Source: Martensiomyces pterosporus (lineage: Eukaryota > Kickxellomycota > Kickxellomycetes > Kickxellales > Kickxellaceae). From it: DNA of 64,000 bases. This document shows, piece by piece, positions 52,301 to 61,699 of the stretch; the first letter of the stretch is position 1; each line of letters starts with the position of its first letter. The stretch spans positions 91,738 through 155,737 of the forward strand of contig MU603961.1 in assembly GCA_025201845.1 (NCBI GenBank), given 5' to 3'. Position numbers and translations under genes: made by a program. The notes under the pieces are model-generated. The model was not told where the DNA came from and made no database searches. It saw nothing but the letters and a program-made list of their open reading frames with translations.

Positions 52301-53290
52301 ATTGTCTTCGACGTCAGAGCACAAGTCAATCGCCGGGCTGTCCCTGCTTCCTCCACCCGCGCTTTTGGAAGCAGGGCTGTTGCCTCTGCTGTTGTTTGCA
52401 GCACCTGTTTTCCGACCGTCGAGTGTTGAAGGCTGGTTTGCACGCAGGATTGGCTTCGGCTCTCCCGTATCCATGACAAAGTCGTCCAGGTCGTCCAGGT
52501 CGTAGATATCCATTGAGTCATCCAGGATGTCATACACCTCTGCTTCAGGCTGAGCCGCCGAACCAGTGCCCGTGCCATGAGTTGGCTGTGCTGGCTGTTG
52601 CGGCACCGCTGAGTGGCCTGAGCTCTGAATTTCTCCAATGATCGCAATATCATCATCTGCCAGCTCGATCGCCCGCAGAGCCTCTTCCTCGTCGTCGTCT
52701 ATCATCGCGTAGTACTCGTCCTCGTTGTATTCAAAGTCGTGTGCAGGCCCTGAGCCAGCGTTTGCGATTCCGGCAGCCGCATTTTGCTGCTTGCTCGACA
52801 TGGACGGTTCAGGAGCCGTTGTCATACGATTGGATGGCGTGCCGTGCCCATTGCTGGCGTGCCTGCTATTTCTAGGGCGACTGTCTTCTTGAAAGTCGTC
52901 ATCGTCGTCGAATACACCGTGAACCACGCTGGATCTTGCCAAGCCCGTTTGTGTGCGCGCACTATTGCGCTGTGTGTGGCCAGCAGGCGCTGTGTTCACG
53001 ATACTAACTGCAGCTGTGTCTCTAGCAGCGCTTGTGTTTCCAGCACTATGAAACTCGCTACGCCAAGACGCTGTTGGAAGTGTTTGTGCACGCGCCACGC
53101 CGCTGCTGCTACTAGCCGCTGGCCTTCGTGTGCTCAATACTCGTTCCAGCGGCGTGCGCAAGTCAAGGAGCTCCTTGGAGACCGGGCTGAATGTGCTGCT
53201 TCGAGTGACTGGCGGCAGCTTGTCCGCGTCCTTGCCTGACCTGGACCAGTGCTCGTACCACTGCTGCATTTCCTTGTAGTTGTTCTTCAT
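49347..53290 (-). CDS. RecQ-family DNA helicase (Sgs1/BLM-like, no visible HRDC)
   Basis: Two exons, 53290-52025 and 51893-49347, with a 131-bp intron (donor GACTCG/GTAAGC, acceptor TATATAG) joining in phase to 1270 residues. The first 600 residues are disordered and acidic (DDDDDFQED, IDDDEEEALRAIELADDD), with a possible SUMO-interacting motif (SPAIDLCSDVEDN, around residue 320). The helicase core has motif I PTGGGKS (about 664-671), DEAHC with WGHDFRPDY (about 773), GFGMGIDKPDV-like motif V, and TGRAGRDGK. An RQC zinc site (CNKTCDNCRKR) and winged helix follow. The C-terminus is Lys/Ser-rich and I see no HRDC domain. RecQ enzymes unwind 3'-to-5' and resolve recombination and fork intermediates. 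BLM/Sgs1/Rqh1 is the likeliest orthologue group. Confidence 0.92.
51894..52024 (-). other. Intron of the RecQ gene
   Basis: 131-bp GT-AG intron in phase 0, GTAAGC donor and TATATAG acceptor on the minus strand. It joins DIPDS to ADFDTTAAV. Confidence 0.85.
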
Positions 53291-53698
53291 GGCTGTATAC
53301 TCTATCGCGCCACGTCTATCTATGTGTATGCTTTGCCAGAATTACTAATGCAGATATACAAGAGGCCTGTAGCCGGCACCGAATGTGTGAATATGGAGAA
53401 CAAGACAGCCAGTTGACGATAGCAGGGATAGGAGAAAAGAAAAAACCGCGTGTGGCTACACCCCGGCCAGGCTGTTTGTGCGCTTCTAGAGCCAACACGG
53501 AAAGGCTGCTGCGCACAAGAAGCAGAGGAGCCGCGCAGCTCGACCAAGACTGCGACTCGAGCCGAAGCGCGATTGACGAAACGCAGCAGAGGGAAGGAGA
53601 CGTGGCAAAGGGCGACAAGGCATGTGCGTCGTCTCGTTTGCGCTCCTTGCATAACGCCTCGCTTACACAGCTTTAATTCGCATACATAGCAGCAGAAA
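53291..53698. other. Divergent promoter RecQ / OST5
   Basis: 408 bp between divergent starts. No TATA box or gene recognised. Confidence 0.5.
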
Positions 53699-53938
53699 AT
53701 GTCCACGACGCCCGGTATTGAAGCGCTCTGGGCCGGCACGCCATTCAAGCCGGTGTTCGAGCAGAAGATGCACCCGGTTCTGGCATTGGTCTTCGCCTCT
53801 GTCGGTCTGGTATATGCGGGGAAGTTCAGTGTCACACGCAGGGACCTGTCAAGAGAGATTCTGTTTGCGGTCATTTCGTCAGTAGCGCTTGGGCTCGCGA
53901 CGGTTCTCGGCGTCCAAGCACTGGGGCTCTATCTCTGA
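53699..53938 (+). CDS. OST5: Oligosaccharyltransferase small subunit Ost5/TMEM258
   Basis: 79 residues, single exon, good start context (GAAAATG). The layout matches Ost5/TMEM258: a short lumenal start, a first membrane helix (MHPVLALVFASVGLVYAG), a short loop with SVTRRDLSREI, and a second helix (LFAVISSVALGLATVLGVQA) ending LGLYL, equivalent to the ...GIYV/GVYV end of the family. Ost5 sits with Ost1 in the ER complex that transfers dolichol-linked glycans to Asn residues. Small size limits certainty, but length, helix spacing and ending all agree. Confidence 0.82.
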   Translation: MSTTPGIEALWAGTPFKPVFEQKMHPVLALVFASVGLVYAGKFSVTRRDLSREILFAVISSVALGLATVLGVQALGLYL

Positions 53939-54125
53939 GAAGCGACGCTACCAATGTAATTCTTCAGCCTTTCTCGCCAGCCTCTTCGTATCCCGCATGT
54001 CACGCTGCTAAAAAGAGAACCCTCTTGCATTAAACGAAAGCTCTGTTGAAGGATGTGGAAAAATGATAAAGGAAAGCGAACTGGGCATGGGGATATGGCG
54101 ACAGATGTCGAGAGGCCTGTCTTGC

Positions 54126-56858
54126 TCACCGCCTTCTGCGAGTGTCAAACGTGCCCAGCATCAGTGGCCAGATGAAGAGCGTCTCGATACGCTGGCGTAG
54201 CCAGTTCATCGGCACGGTGTCCAGCGGCGGGGTGGAGTCGTCCTCGTCGATGCCCACAAGCTCGGCATTGAATGCAGCGGCGACCTCGGGGACTGCCTCA
54301 ACCAGCCTCTGCAGTCCTTGCACGGTGCCCAGACATGGGAGCACAGGTCTGATGTGGGCATTCATGTCTCCATTGCCCTCCTCTTTGCCCTCCACGCCCA
54401 TCTGGAGAATGTTGTTCCAGTTCAGCACACGGCCACGCCGGAGCGTAGATACACGCCGGCCGCCGCTGCCACTGGCCCCGGGCGATGAAAGCAAGTCCGC
54501 ATTGCCGTCATCGCCTGGCAGGCTGAGCCTGCCCCTGCCTGGCCTGCTCCTACGCGCAGCGCCGCCAGCACGGGTCGGCGTTTCGTCGGCGGCATAGTCG
54601 CCATAGACGCCCTCGCCATCCAGAGACGGCCTGGATGCAAGGCTGCCGACAGACTTGGCCCTTGGTGCACGCGACGTCGATCTGACTGGAGTGGTCTGCT
54701 GCAGCGACTTGTCGATTGCCGGGGGTGTGGCAAGCAGCGGGGTGAAGTTGGTTGATGTAGCACGCTTCCACTGGCGCTTACGTGCGCTCTCGATACCAGC
54801 GGTAGTCTTGCGCTTACGACCAGTCCCCTGAGTGCGCGCAAAGTTCAGCAGCGAGTCTTCCTCGTGGTTGCCACCCGGCGACCCATCCTCGTTCTGGTGC
54901 TGCTGCTGCTCGTGGTGGTTGCGGCGGCGGCGGCGCTCCTCCTCCCACTCGGGGAAGCTAGGAACAGTGCCCTCCTCGCCGCTCTCGCCCTCCAAGTCCG
55001 ATGGCGGATCAGGCGCCTTGCCCTTCTTGTTGAGGCTGCGCCAGTGGCGCCAGCACTGGTTGTCGGTGCGCTTGCCCAGAATGTCGGCCACATACGACCA
55101 CTTGCCAATGCCCACGCGGCTGACAATGGCGACCAGGCGCTCGTCCTCCTCCGGCGTCCACTGCGAGTTGTTGACGTCGGGGGTCAGAACGTTCATATAG
55201 CGCTCCCGGCACTTGACATCGGTGCGGCCCGGAACATGCTTGGCGATCTTGGTCCACTGGCCAACGCCATACAGGCGTACAGCGGCCAGCAGTGCGACGT
55301 CCTCATCCTTGTCCCAGCGACCCGAGCGGATGGCCGGGTTGATGGACTTGCACCAGCGATGCAGCACCTGCTGGCCAGTGCGGTTATCCAAACACGCTGC
55401 AACCGACTGCCAGTCGCCTTCGCCGTACGTCATGACTGCCTCAGTGAGCACGCGGTCTTCCTCGGGCGTCCATTTCGAGCGCGACATGTCCGGGTTCAGC
55501 TTGCGCTGGTACACCTGGAAGCACTGCGACGCAGTGCGCTGCGTATCGAGCTCCTTGGCGATGGTGACCCAGTCGCGGCCCTCGTGCTTCTGCACAATAT
55601 CATACAGCGCCTTCTCCTCCTTCTTTGACCACGGTGCGCGGTTGATGATCGGGTGGTCCTGGGTAGCCCACTGGATTGCGCACTCGACAGGCTTGTGCTG
55701 CGGCACAAACTGCTTCGAGATGTACTTCCAGTCCAGCCCCGTCAGGTTCATCTCGAGCTCCTGGTCCGTCATCTTATCGACCTCCCAGATGCTGCGGGGA
55801 TCGCCCGTTTGGTGGTACAGGCGCTGCGAGAGGATCTTGCGGTTGCTCTGCCTGACGCCTCTAACAAGCGCCTCGCGCTCGGCTTCAGTCCAGCGCCTGG
55901 CGCGATAGACGATGGGCGGGTGCTTCTTCTTGCGAATGGTGTCGCGGTTGTCTGGCGGGCGCTCGTTGGCGTCGTCGACAAAGTAGCTGTTGGCAGAGAC
56001 CTTGATTTCGCTGGTTACAGGGTCGACCTGAGCCGACTTTTCGTCCTTGTTGCGTCTGCCGCCACGGCGAGTGGTGGCGCGAGCCTGAATCGACAGCAGG
56101 GTGCCGATGCTCTCCTGCAGCTCCTTGTTCCTCTTTTGTGCTGTTTCAATGGCACTCAGCTGTGAGCGGAGCAGGCGCTGGTAGCGCAGGTTGTTTTCAA
56201 GCGTCTCGCATGCCAGTGCATACGCCTCGTCGTCGTCCAGTGCAGCTCCTTCCCCAAACCCATCTGCGCCATCCGCACCGCCTGCTGTGGTGGTCAGGCC
56301 ATGGCCGATGAGGGCGCGGAAGTTGTTGGCCACCCGCGAGAGAAGCTCTTGGTGGCTGCTCTCGCCATCGACAGCACCAGGCTCGCCGCCCACGCCGGCG
56401 GCTGGCAGCGAGGCATAGTGGGGCTGCAGGCCATCAGAGTCTTTGCCAAAGAGATAGCCGCCCATCTCCTCGCCTGCCGGGTGCATCTGGAGAACGCTGT
56501 TGCTAGTGTCTGTGTGCAGAACATGCTCGTGTTCGGCAAGCACATTGTCTCCATTCTGGACATATTGTTCAGCACTCTGGTCGTTCCCATGGCCGTTGAC
56601 GTGGCCGCTCGCCATCTCCTCTATGTAGTCATCCTCATTGTCGCCGTCGGATCCCTCTTCGCTGCTTTCGTCGTCGTCCTCCTCGTCGTCATCGTCGTCT
56701 CCGTTACGGTCGTCTTGGCCAAGAAGCCCATGAGCATGGATGCCAGCGGCAACCAGTGCTTGCAGGTTGCGCTTCGCCGACTCTACATCGGTGCTCAACT
56801 TGGGCTCTTTATCCTCTGCTGCCGCCTCTGGGCTCTCAGCCTCCCTGCTGTTCTCCAT
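54126..56858 (-). CDS. snRNA-activating protein complex subunit 4-like Myb protein (SNAPC4)
   Basis: 910 residues, single exon, ATG at 56858. The N-terminal 100 residues contain Asp/Glu runs. A helical region (about 210-265) precedes a set of Myb/SANT repeats at about 315-611: a partial repeat (RRWTEAEREALVRGV), then PWSKKEEKAL, KWTPEEDRVL, RWDKDEDVAL and QWTPEEDERL, each followed by its recognition helix. The linker RTASQCFQVYQRKLNP and the GLDWKYISKQF segment before the full repeats are close to human SNAPC4 (SNAP190), which has four and a half repeats. SNAPC4 binds the proximal sequence element of snRNA genes transcribed by Pol II and III. The Arg/Ser-rich C-terminus is divergent. A Bas1-like activator is the main alternative, but repeat number and linkers disfavour it. 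Confidence 0.85.
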   Translation of the reverse strand: MENSREAESPEAAAEDKEPKLSTDVESAKRNLQALVAAGIHAHGLLGQDDRNGDDDDDEEDDDESSEEGSDGDNEDDYIEEMASGHVNGHGNDQSAEQYVQNGDNVLAEHEHVLHTDTSNSVLQMHPAGEEMGGYLFGKDSDGLQPHYASLPAAGVGGEPGAVDGESSHQELLSRVANNFRALIGHGLTTTAGGADGADGFGEGAALDDDEAYALACETLENNLRYQRLLRSQLSAIETAQKRNKELQESIGTLLSIQARATTRRGGRRNKDEKSAQVDPVTSEIKVSANSYFVDDANERPPDNRDTIRKKKHPPIVYRARRWTEAEREALVRGVRQSNRKILSQRLYHQTGDPRSIWEVDKMTDQELEMNLTGLDWKYISKQFVPQHKPVECAIQWATQDHPIINRAPWSKKEEKALYDIVQKHEGRDWVTIAKELDTQRTASQCFQVYQRKLNPDMSRSKWTPEEDRVLTEAVMTYGEGDWQSVAACLDNRTGQQVLHRWCKSINPAIRSGRWDKDEDVALLAAVRLYGVGQWTKIAKHVPGRTDVKCRERYMNVLTPDVNNSQWTPEEDERLVAIVSRVGIGKWSYVADILGKRTDNQCWRHWRSLNKKGKAPDPPSDLEGESGEEGTVPSFPEWEEERRRRRNHHEQQQHQNEDGSPGGNHEEDSLLNFARTQGTGRKRKTTAGIESARKRQWKRATSTNFTPLLATPPAIDKSLQQTTPVRSTSRAPRAKSVGSLASRPSLDGEGVYGDYAADETPTRAGGAARRSRPGRGRLSLPGDDGNADLLSSPGASGSGGRRVSTLRRGRVLNWNNILQMGVEGKEEGNGDMNAHIRPVLPCLGTVQGLQRLVEAVPEVAAAFNAELVGIDEDDSTPPLDTVPMNWLRQRIETLFIWPLMLGTFDTRRRR

Positions 56859-57650
56859 AGGAGGGTTGCTGGAAAGGCGGGAAATCAGATACTTGGTCTG
56901 TTGTAACTACACGTGTGGCAAGGAAATGGGACCGCGGGATTGTATAAAGCATGGCCATATGGAGACTACGTTAGCGTTTCGCTGTTCACGCTTTCGCCTG
57001 TCTGATCATCGCCTGTATCTTTGCTGTGGTTGCGGCTTTTGCGTCTCTGTGAGCAGCCAGGGGTCTCCCGCTCGAATTCAGCGGCGATGGACGTCGCTTC
57101 AAACGCAGTCGCTCTCAAGGCCGGGCCTGCCTGGCATGCTGGCAGAAATAGGAATATGCGGATGCATTTGCCAAAGGCCACTTGATTGAATTTGGGACAT
57201 GCGCCAGGCGTGGGGCGAGCGCGCGTAGCCACCACTGCTCGTGGCCAAAAACAACTGCAGCCTGCGTACACGCTCGTGAGCGTACCTACCTTCCTGTGCT
57301 GCGCGTCAACTGATGCAGGGTAGATATCGGCAGCTGGTTGTGCAAAGATACGTGCTGGAAGCGACACTAGCCAAAAGTATGCCTGATAATAGCTGTGCTA
57401 CGCGTAGGGCTATAGAGTGCAAAAATAAAAAGGCGCAGAAAAAGGAGGCCAAAAGTCGCATACAGAAAAATCCCATACCACCCATCGCCAAACCCGCCTT
57501 CATGTGGTCATCCCGGTGATCTGATTGTCTGATTCCGGAATCAGCCCCAGCGCAAAGCAGCAAGGAGAGGCATCCAAAAAGCATGTTTAGAAGCAGGACT
57601 AGATAACAAATGCGGCTTGGTATTAGATACAAATAAGTGGGCTGTGGATT
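56859..57650. other. Intergenic region SNAPC4 / LRR gene
   Basis: 792 bp. It is the upstream region of SNAPC4 (-) and the 3' flank of the LRR gene (-). Open frames are short and Cys/Leu-rich without motifs. No gene called. Confidence 0.5.
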
Positions 57651-59600
57651 TCACATATAGTAGTCGCTGACGTTGTACTCGAACCGGTGGACGTGGACGG
57701 CTGGCATCTCCTTTTTCATGTACTGCCAGATGAGACGCGTCTCGAGCTCGGATGGCGAGTTGGTGCCAGAGACATAGGGGAAATACACGCGGGGCAACTT
57801 GCGCGACTGCGAGAATAGGTCAAGCAAAGGGCCAAGGGTTGTTGTGGCGGACGACCAGTCTGACCAGATCCACAGCGAGTTGAGCTCTGCTGGACGGCGG
57901 GAACTGCCGTCGTATGGCTGGCGCGGCATGGCGTCCTTCACGCGCTTGCTGACATGCGACAGAAGCTTTCGGCGAGATGATGACACAGGGCGCGGAGTTG
58001 CCGCGAGCCTCACCTCCAGCGTCTGCAGGCTCTGGAATGCGCTGAGAATGCCCGAGATGCCGCTGACCGAGAGTGGGATGAAGGGTATGCTCAGATAGCG
58101 CAGCGATCGTGGGTAGCGCGAGTTGTATGTGCCGATGGACTTCAGAAGCGAGGTCGAGAACGAGTGGTCAATGTCCTGCGGCTTGGTGAGTGGGTCGACG
58201 TAGAGCGGGTAGTTGAGGTCGAGGGTGCGCAAATAGGGAAGCCTAGTCAGCAGGTAGTGCAGGCTCTTGGGTGTGAACCGCATCGACAGCATGTTGGGCA
58301 GCGGGATCAGGTTCCGGTGGATGTCGAACGAGTTTTTCGACATCAGTTCTTCGTGTGTGGCCGCGTTGAACACGATGAGCTCTGACAGCTGTGGGCAGCT
58401 GCTTGCCAAGAGCTGCACCAGCGTGTCGTTGATGTGCGCCAGCTGCAGTCTGGAGAGCGAGCTCCACCGCTCGAGGAACATGCACCCGTACAGCGTGTTT
58501 TCCAGCGATGGGTGGCCGACGTCCGGATAGGTGTTGAGCACCAGCCGCTCAAGGTTTGGGAAGTGGCGCGCGGCAAACGGGATTCCCAGCTTGCCGATCT
58601 CCTTGAAGCGCAGCGCCAGTTCGCGGACAGAGGGCTTGCAGAACGGCACCTCGTCTGCCTGCGTGTCGATGGTGCCGCCGCCCCTCTCCGGATCCGGCGA
58701 AATAAAGTGAAGGGTCATGTTGTTTGTGATCTTGTACAGCAGATCGGTTGAATCTACATTCAGCCGCAGGTTGGTTGGCGCGGCCAGGTCAGTAAGCAGC
58801 ACGGTCCTGATGACTGTGTAGACATAGGGCGGGTAGTTGGGCTCGCTGTTGATGGTGAGCGAAAGACTGGTCAGCAGGAAATTCGCGTGCGCCATGTAGT
58901 GCATGAGCTTCGAGTTGAGGCCCAGGACGTCCATGTGCCGCTGCGATGCGCGAAAGACGACGGATTTGCTGTGCTGTCTGCCCATCGAGTGGCACATCTC
59001 GCGGAAATACCCAGCGCCCGGGTTGTGCGAAACGAACGAAATTGACTTGAGGCTGGGGAAATAGCGCTTGTAGTCGCGGGGCATCCAGAGCTTGTAGTCG
59101 ACCTCCTCCTCAAGCGTCTCTATCGTGCTGAAAATCTTTATCGACGTCACCTGCGGCCACCCGAGCTTCAGTGCATTTCTTGTGGTTTTGGGCAGCCGGC
59201 GGGTGCCCGAGGGCACGCTGATTACGAGGACGTGTGTGGTTGCTGCCTTGGTCTCGTGTATGCGCAGGAAGAGAGGCAGCGTGCTGCGCTTCAGCAGCTG
59301 CGTGAGGTCGAGAATGGTGCTGGCCTCGGTCTCCAGCTGCTCGCGAAACGCTGGCGGGTATGACATCAAATCCAGGTCGAGCGGGAGATTGACAACGCCT
59401 TCCTCGAGCGACTCGGGCAGGCTCTTGTACTTCTCCAGCCTGGACACCTTCTCCACGCGGCTGTGGCCTGTGCTGCTTGTGCTGCTCTCGCTGCTTGTGC
59501 TGTAGGTGGATGAGCGGTTGGACCCGGCTGTCTCTGCATGGGTGCTGCCGGCGCCGAACGTGGAGAGGGGAAGCCCCTCGTTTGCAGGCAAAGTGAGCAT
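57651..59600 (-). CDS. Leucine-rich-repeat protein, unassigned
   Basis: 649 residues, single exon, ATG at 59600. A Ser/Thr-rich N-terminus (about 70 residues) leads to a long body with irregular leucine-rich repeats (LRLNVDSTDLL, VRELALRFKEIGKLG, FPNLERLVLNTYPD, LSRLQLAHIND, CPQLSELIVFNA, LPYLRTLDLNYPL, LRYLSIPFIPL, LQTLEVRLAA). I see no F-box and no transmembrane segment. The scaffold resembles the LRR part of fungal F-box/LRR proteins and of the many F-box-less LRR proteins of early-diverging fungi. The function is unknown. The repeats imply a protein-binding role. Confidence 0.75.
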   Translation of the reverse strand: MLTLPANEGLPLSTFGAGSTHAETAGSNRSSTYSTSSESSTSSTGHSRVEKVSRLEKYKSLPESLEEGVVNLPLDLDLMSYPPAFREQLETEASTILDLTQLLKRSTLPLFLRIHETKAATTHVLVISVPSGTRRLPKTTRNALKLGWPQVTSIKIFSTIETLEEEVDYKLWMPRDYKRYFPSLKSISFVSHNPGAGYFREMCHSMGRQHSKSVVFRASQRHMDVLGLNSKLMHYMAHANFLLTSLSLTINSEPNYPPYVYTVIRTVLLTDLAAPTNLRLNVDSTDLLYKITNNMTLHFISPDPERGGGTIDTQADEVPFCKPSVRELALRFKEIGKLGIPFAARHFPNLERLVLNTYPDVGHPSLENTLYGCMFLERWSSLSRLQLAHINDTLVQLLASSCPQLSELIVFNAATHEELMSKNSFDIHRNLIPLPNMLSMRFTPKSLHYLLTRLPYLRTLDLNYPLYVDPLTKPQDIDHSFSTSLLKSIGTYNSRYPRSLRYLSIPFIPLSVSGISGILSAFQSLQTLEVRLAATPRPVSSSRRKLLSHVSKRVKDAMPRQPYDGSSRRPAELNSLWIWSDWSSATTTLGPLLDLFSQSRKLPRVYFPYVSGTNSPSELETRLIWQYMKKEMPAVHVHRFEYNVSDYYM

Positions 59601-60148
59601 TAGCGTGTATTATAATGTAGCTGTAAATAGTGAGACGACGGATAACAAGTGCCAGGAGGACGAGGATGAACAGGAAGCGAAAAAAGCTGGGAGCACATCA
59701 AGGTGTAGCTGTGGACAGCTTGGCGTAGGCGCGTCTTATTTTCTGTGTTCTGCAAGGGGAGCAAGTAGACATCAATGCATAATGCCCATCCCCTCATCAC
59801 ACTTGGTCGTTGGGGGTGTCGAGCGGGTCAAAGAGCAGCGCTGTCAAGCACGCCAGACACTCTTCACACCATGCACGGCACATGCACCGCCCGGCGCACT
59901 CTTCTCCATCGCCATTTGTCCCCACGCGCAGATTAATCCCTCCCCACGCCAGCAGCAATCGGACGCAGCTGAGCACTCAAGGTGCTGACAAAAAAAAGAA
60001 CACATGCATGCATTGTCTGGGTGAACAGCCCCCGCAGCGATTCTGTTTTTGGCACGCCTCTCTCCCGCCGAGTGCCTCCGCCTTTTGCTTGAGCAATGCC
60101 GCTAAAAATAACAAGCACCATGCTCATATATAGCATCTATTTATGACA
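59601..60148. other. Intergenic region LRR gene / TatD gene
   Basis: 548 bp between two minus-strand genes. No gene or clear motif. Confidence 0.5.
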
Positions 60149-61039
60149 CTATTCCGTCTTGAAGAATGCTCTGGAGTTGTCCGCCAGGATGTCACAGGTT
60201 TTGGACAAGGGCCACCCACGCGCATCTGACACCAGTGTGATAATGTCGCTAAGAGCAGAGCGTGTAGCGCCTGCGTTGTGGAGGTCAGACTCAACAAGCA
60301 GCCGGCTCGCAGGCACTGCACGCACACATGCCTTGGACTTGTCCCTGTTGCGGCCGTTGACAAAGTGTGAGAAGCTGACGTAGATGCGCTCGCCCAGCTT
60401 GCCCTTGAAGAGCATCTGCGTCAGCATATCTGGCGACCCGCTGTATGAATGAAGCATGATCCGTGGTGGCAGCGTGCCGCTCTTCTCCATCTCGCGCAGC
60501 ACGTCGACCATTGCACCAAACGCACGCACGCAGTGTAGAGACACTGGGACATTTAGTTCGTGTGCAATCGCCAGCTGCTCCTTCAGCAGGCCAATCTGGG
60601 GCTCGAACGGGTATACAGCGCCTGTTGATGGGTTCCGCGCTATCTTGTCCAGCCCGCACTCGCCTAGAATCCCCCTGTGCTTTGTGATTAGCTCCTTTAG
60701 CTCCTCGCGCCATGACGCCGGGATCCGGGCTGACATGACGCTTTCCACAAACCATGGGTGCAGTCCGAATGCAGGGATAACCCGGTGGCCGTACTTTTCC
60801 TTCAGCTGGGCGACGGCGCTCCAATCCTCATAGTTTGTGCCCTGTACGCAGTACACAACCGCACCTTCGCCTGCCTTTGGCTCTATGGCGTCGTATGCGC
60901 TGGGTGTTTCATGCACATGGCAGTGAACATCGAATACCTGCGCGCTGTCCATCGCTCGCGTTTCCTGGCTGATATGCAGAAGCAGAACGCACTCAGCCCT
61001 GCCCCTCTTTGTGTTCCCTCGTGCTGGCGTCACCGGCAT
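60149..61039 (-). CDS. TatD-family metal-dependent hydrolase (putative DNase)
   Basis: There are two possible starts: ATG at 61039 (296 residues) or ATG at 60952 (267 residues). The shorter form begins MDSAQVFDVHCHVH, the usual start of the family, so the extra 29 Arg/Leu-rich residues might be a mitochondrial signal or simply 5' leader. The metal ligands of the TatD TIM barrel are visible: DVHCHVH near the N-terminus, ILGECGLD (Glu), VSLHCVRA (His), IMLHSYSG (His) and VESDLH (Asp). Family members are 3'-5' exonucleases or DNases. Fungal relatives include S. pombe Scn1, known genetically through Cut9. Exact substrate not deducible. Confidence 0.88.
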   Translation of the reverse strand: MPVTPARGNTKRGRAECVLLLHISQETRAMDSAQVFDVHCHVHETPSAYDAIEPKAGEGAVVYCVQGTNYEDWSAVAQLKEKYGHRVIPAFGLHPWFVESVMSARIPASWREELKELITKHRGILGECGLDKIARNPSTGAVYPFEPQIGLLKEQLAIAHELNVPVSLHCVRAFGAMVDVLREMEKSGTLPPRIMLHSYSGSPDMLTQMLFKGKLGERIYVSFSHFVNGRNRDKSKACVRAVPASRLLVESDLHNAGATRSALSDIITLVSDARGWPLSKTCDILADNSRAFFKTE

Positions 61040-61699
61040 GCTCCATCGCTCCTCTTATGGACAGCCACATGCAAACAACTCAGATAATTGGTGTGCCAAG
61101 CTCCTTACACCAGGTCCCCACATGCAGGTGGCAAAACGGACTGCCGTTTTGGCCTGCGGCGGACGCAGCTCTAATGTAGCTTGGCGGCTTTGCTCTCTGA
61201 AGTTGGAATCTCCTTTGGACTATGTAGGAACCAGGTGAAAAGGGACTTTTAACTCCATCAACGGTTGAGGCCTCGCGAAGAGGCCTCAGACAAGGTAAGG
61301 ATTTCCGGGTTTTGCTGCCGACTCGGGCTCTGTTTTATAGATATCCCTCGTGTGAATGCGCCGCTGTTGCATTTATGGTATGCTGGCTTCTTGATGGGTT
61401 GGCCTTTTTTTCCCCCCTGGAAATTCCCCTGGTTGAGCAGGCTCTCCCTAGCCTTGGCTGCAGTGCAGGCGGTGGTATGTCGTGCTCTGTGCCTTCGTCT
61501 TGTGCAGCGCTGTCTTGGCGCACTCGAAACGCCAAGCACAGGGAGGCATGATTTCTTTGCCACGCGTTCTGCCTCTGCTCCACGCATCCCCCTGGCCTCT
61601 TTTGTAATATAAGCACGGCCGCCGCCGCCCCCTCTCACATCAGCCTGTAGCCTACACCATGCACTCTGCTGACCTTTATCTATAGCTACGGCCTCAGCC
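61040..61699. other. Divergent region TatD / tubby-like gene
   Basis: 660 bp between divergent starts. An ATATAAGC element at about 61606-61613 lies about 90 bp before the ATG at 61700 and may serve as a TATA box. No gene seen. Confidence 0.45.

Noticed and set aside
57306..57632. 108-codon hydrophobic minus-strand frame
   Set aside because: Lies in the 3' flank of the LRR gene, Cys/Leu/Ser-rich without a conserved pattern.
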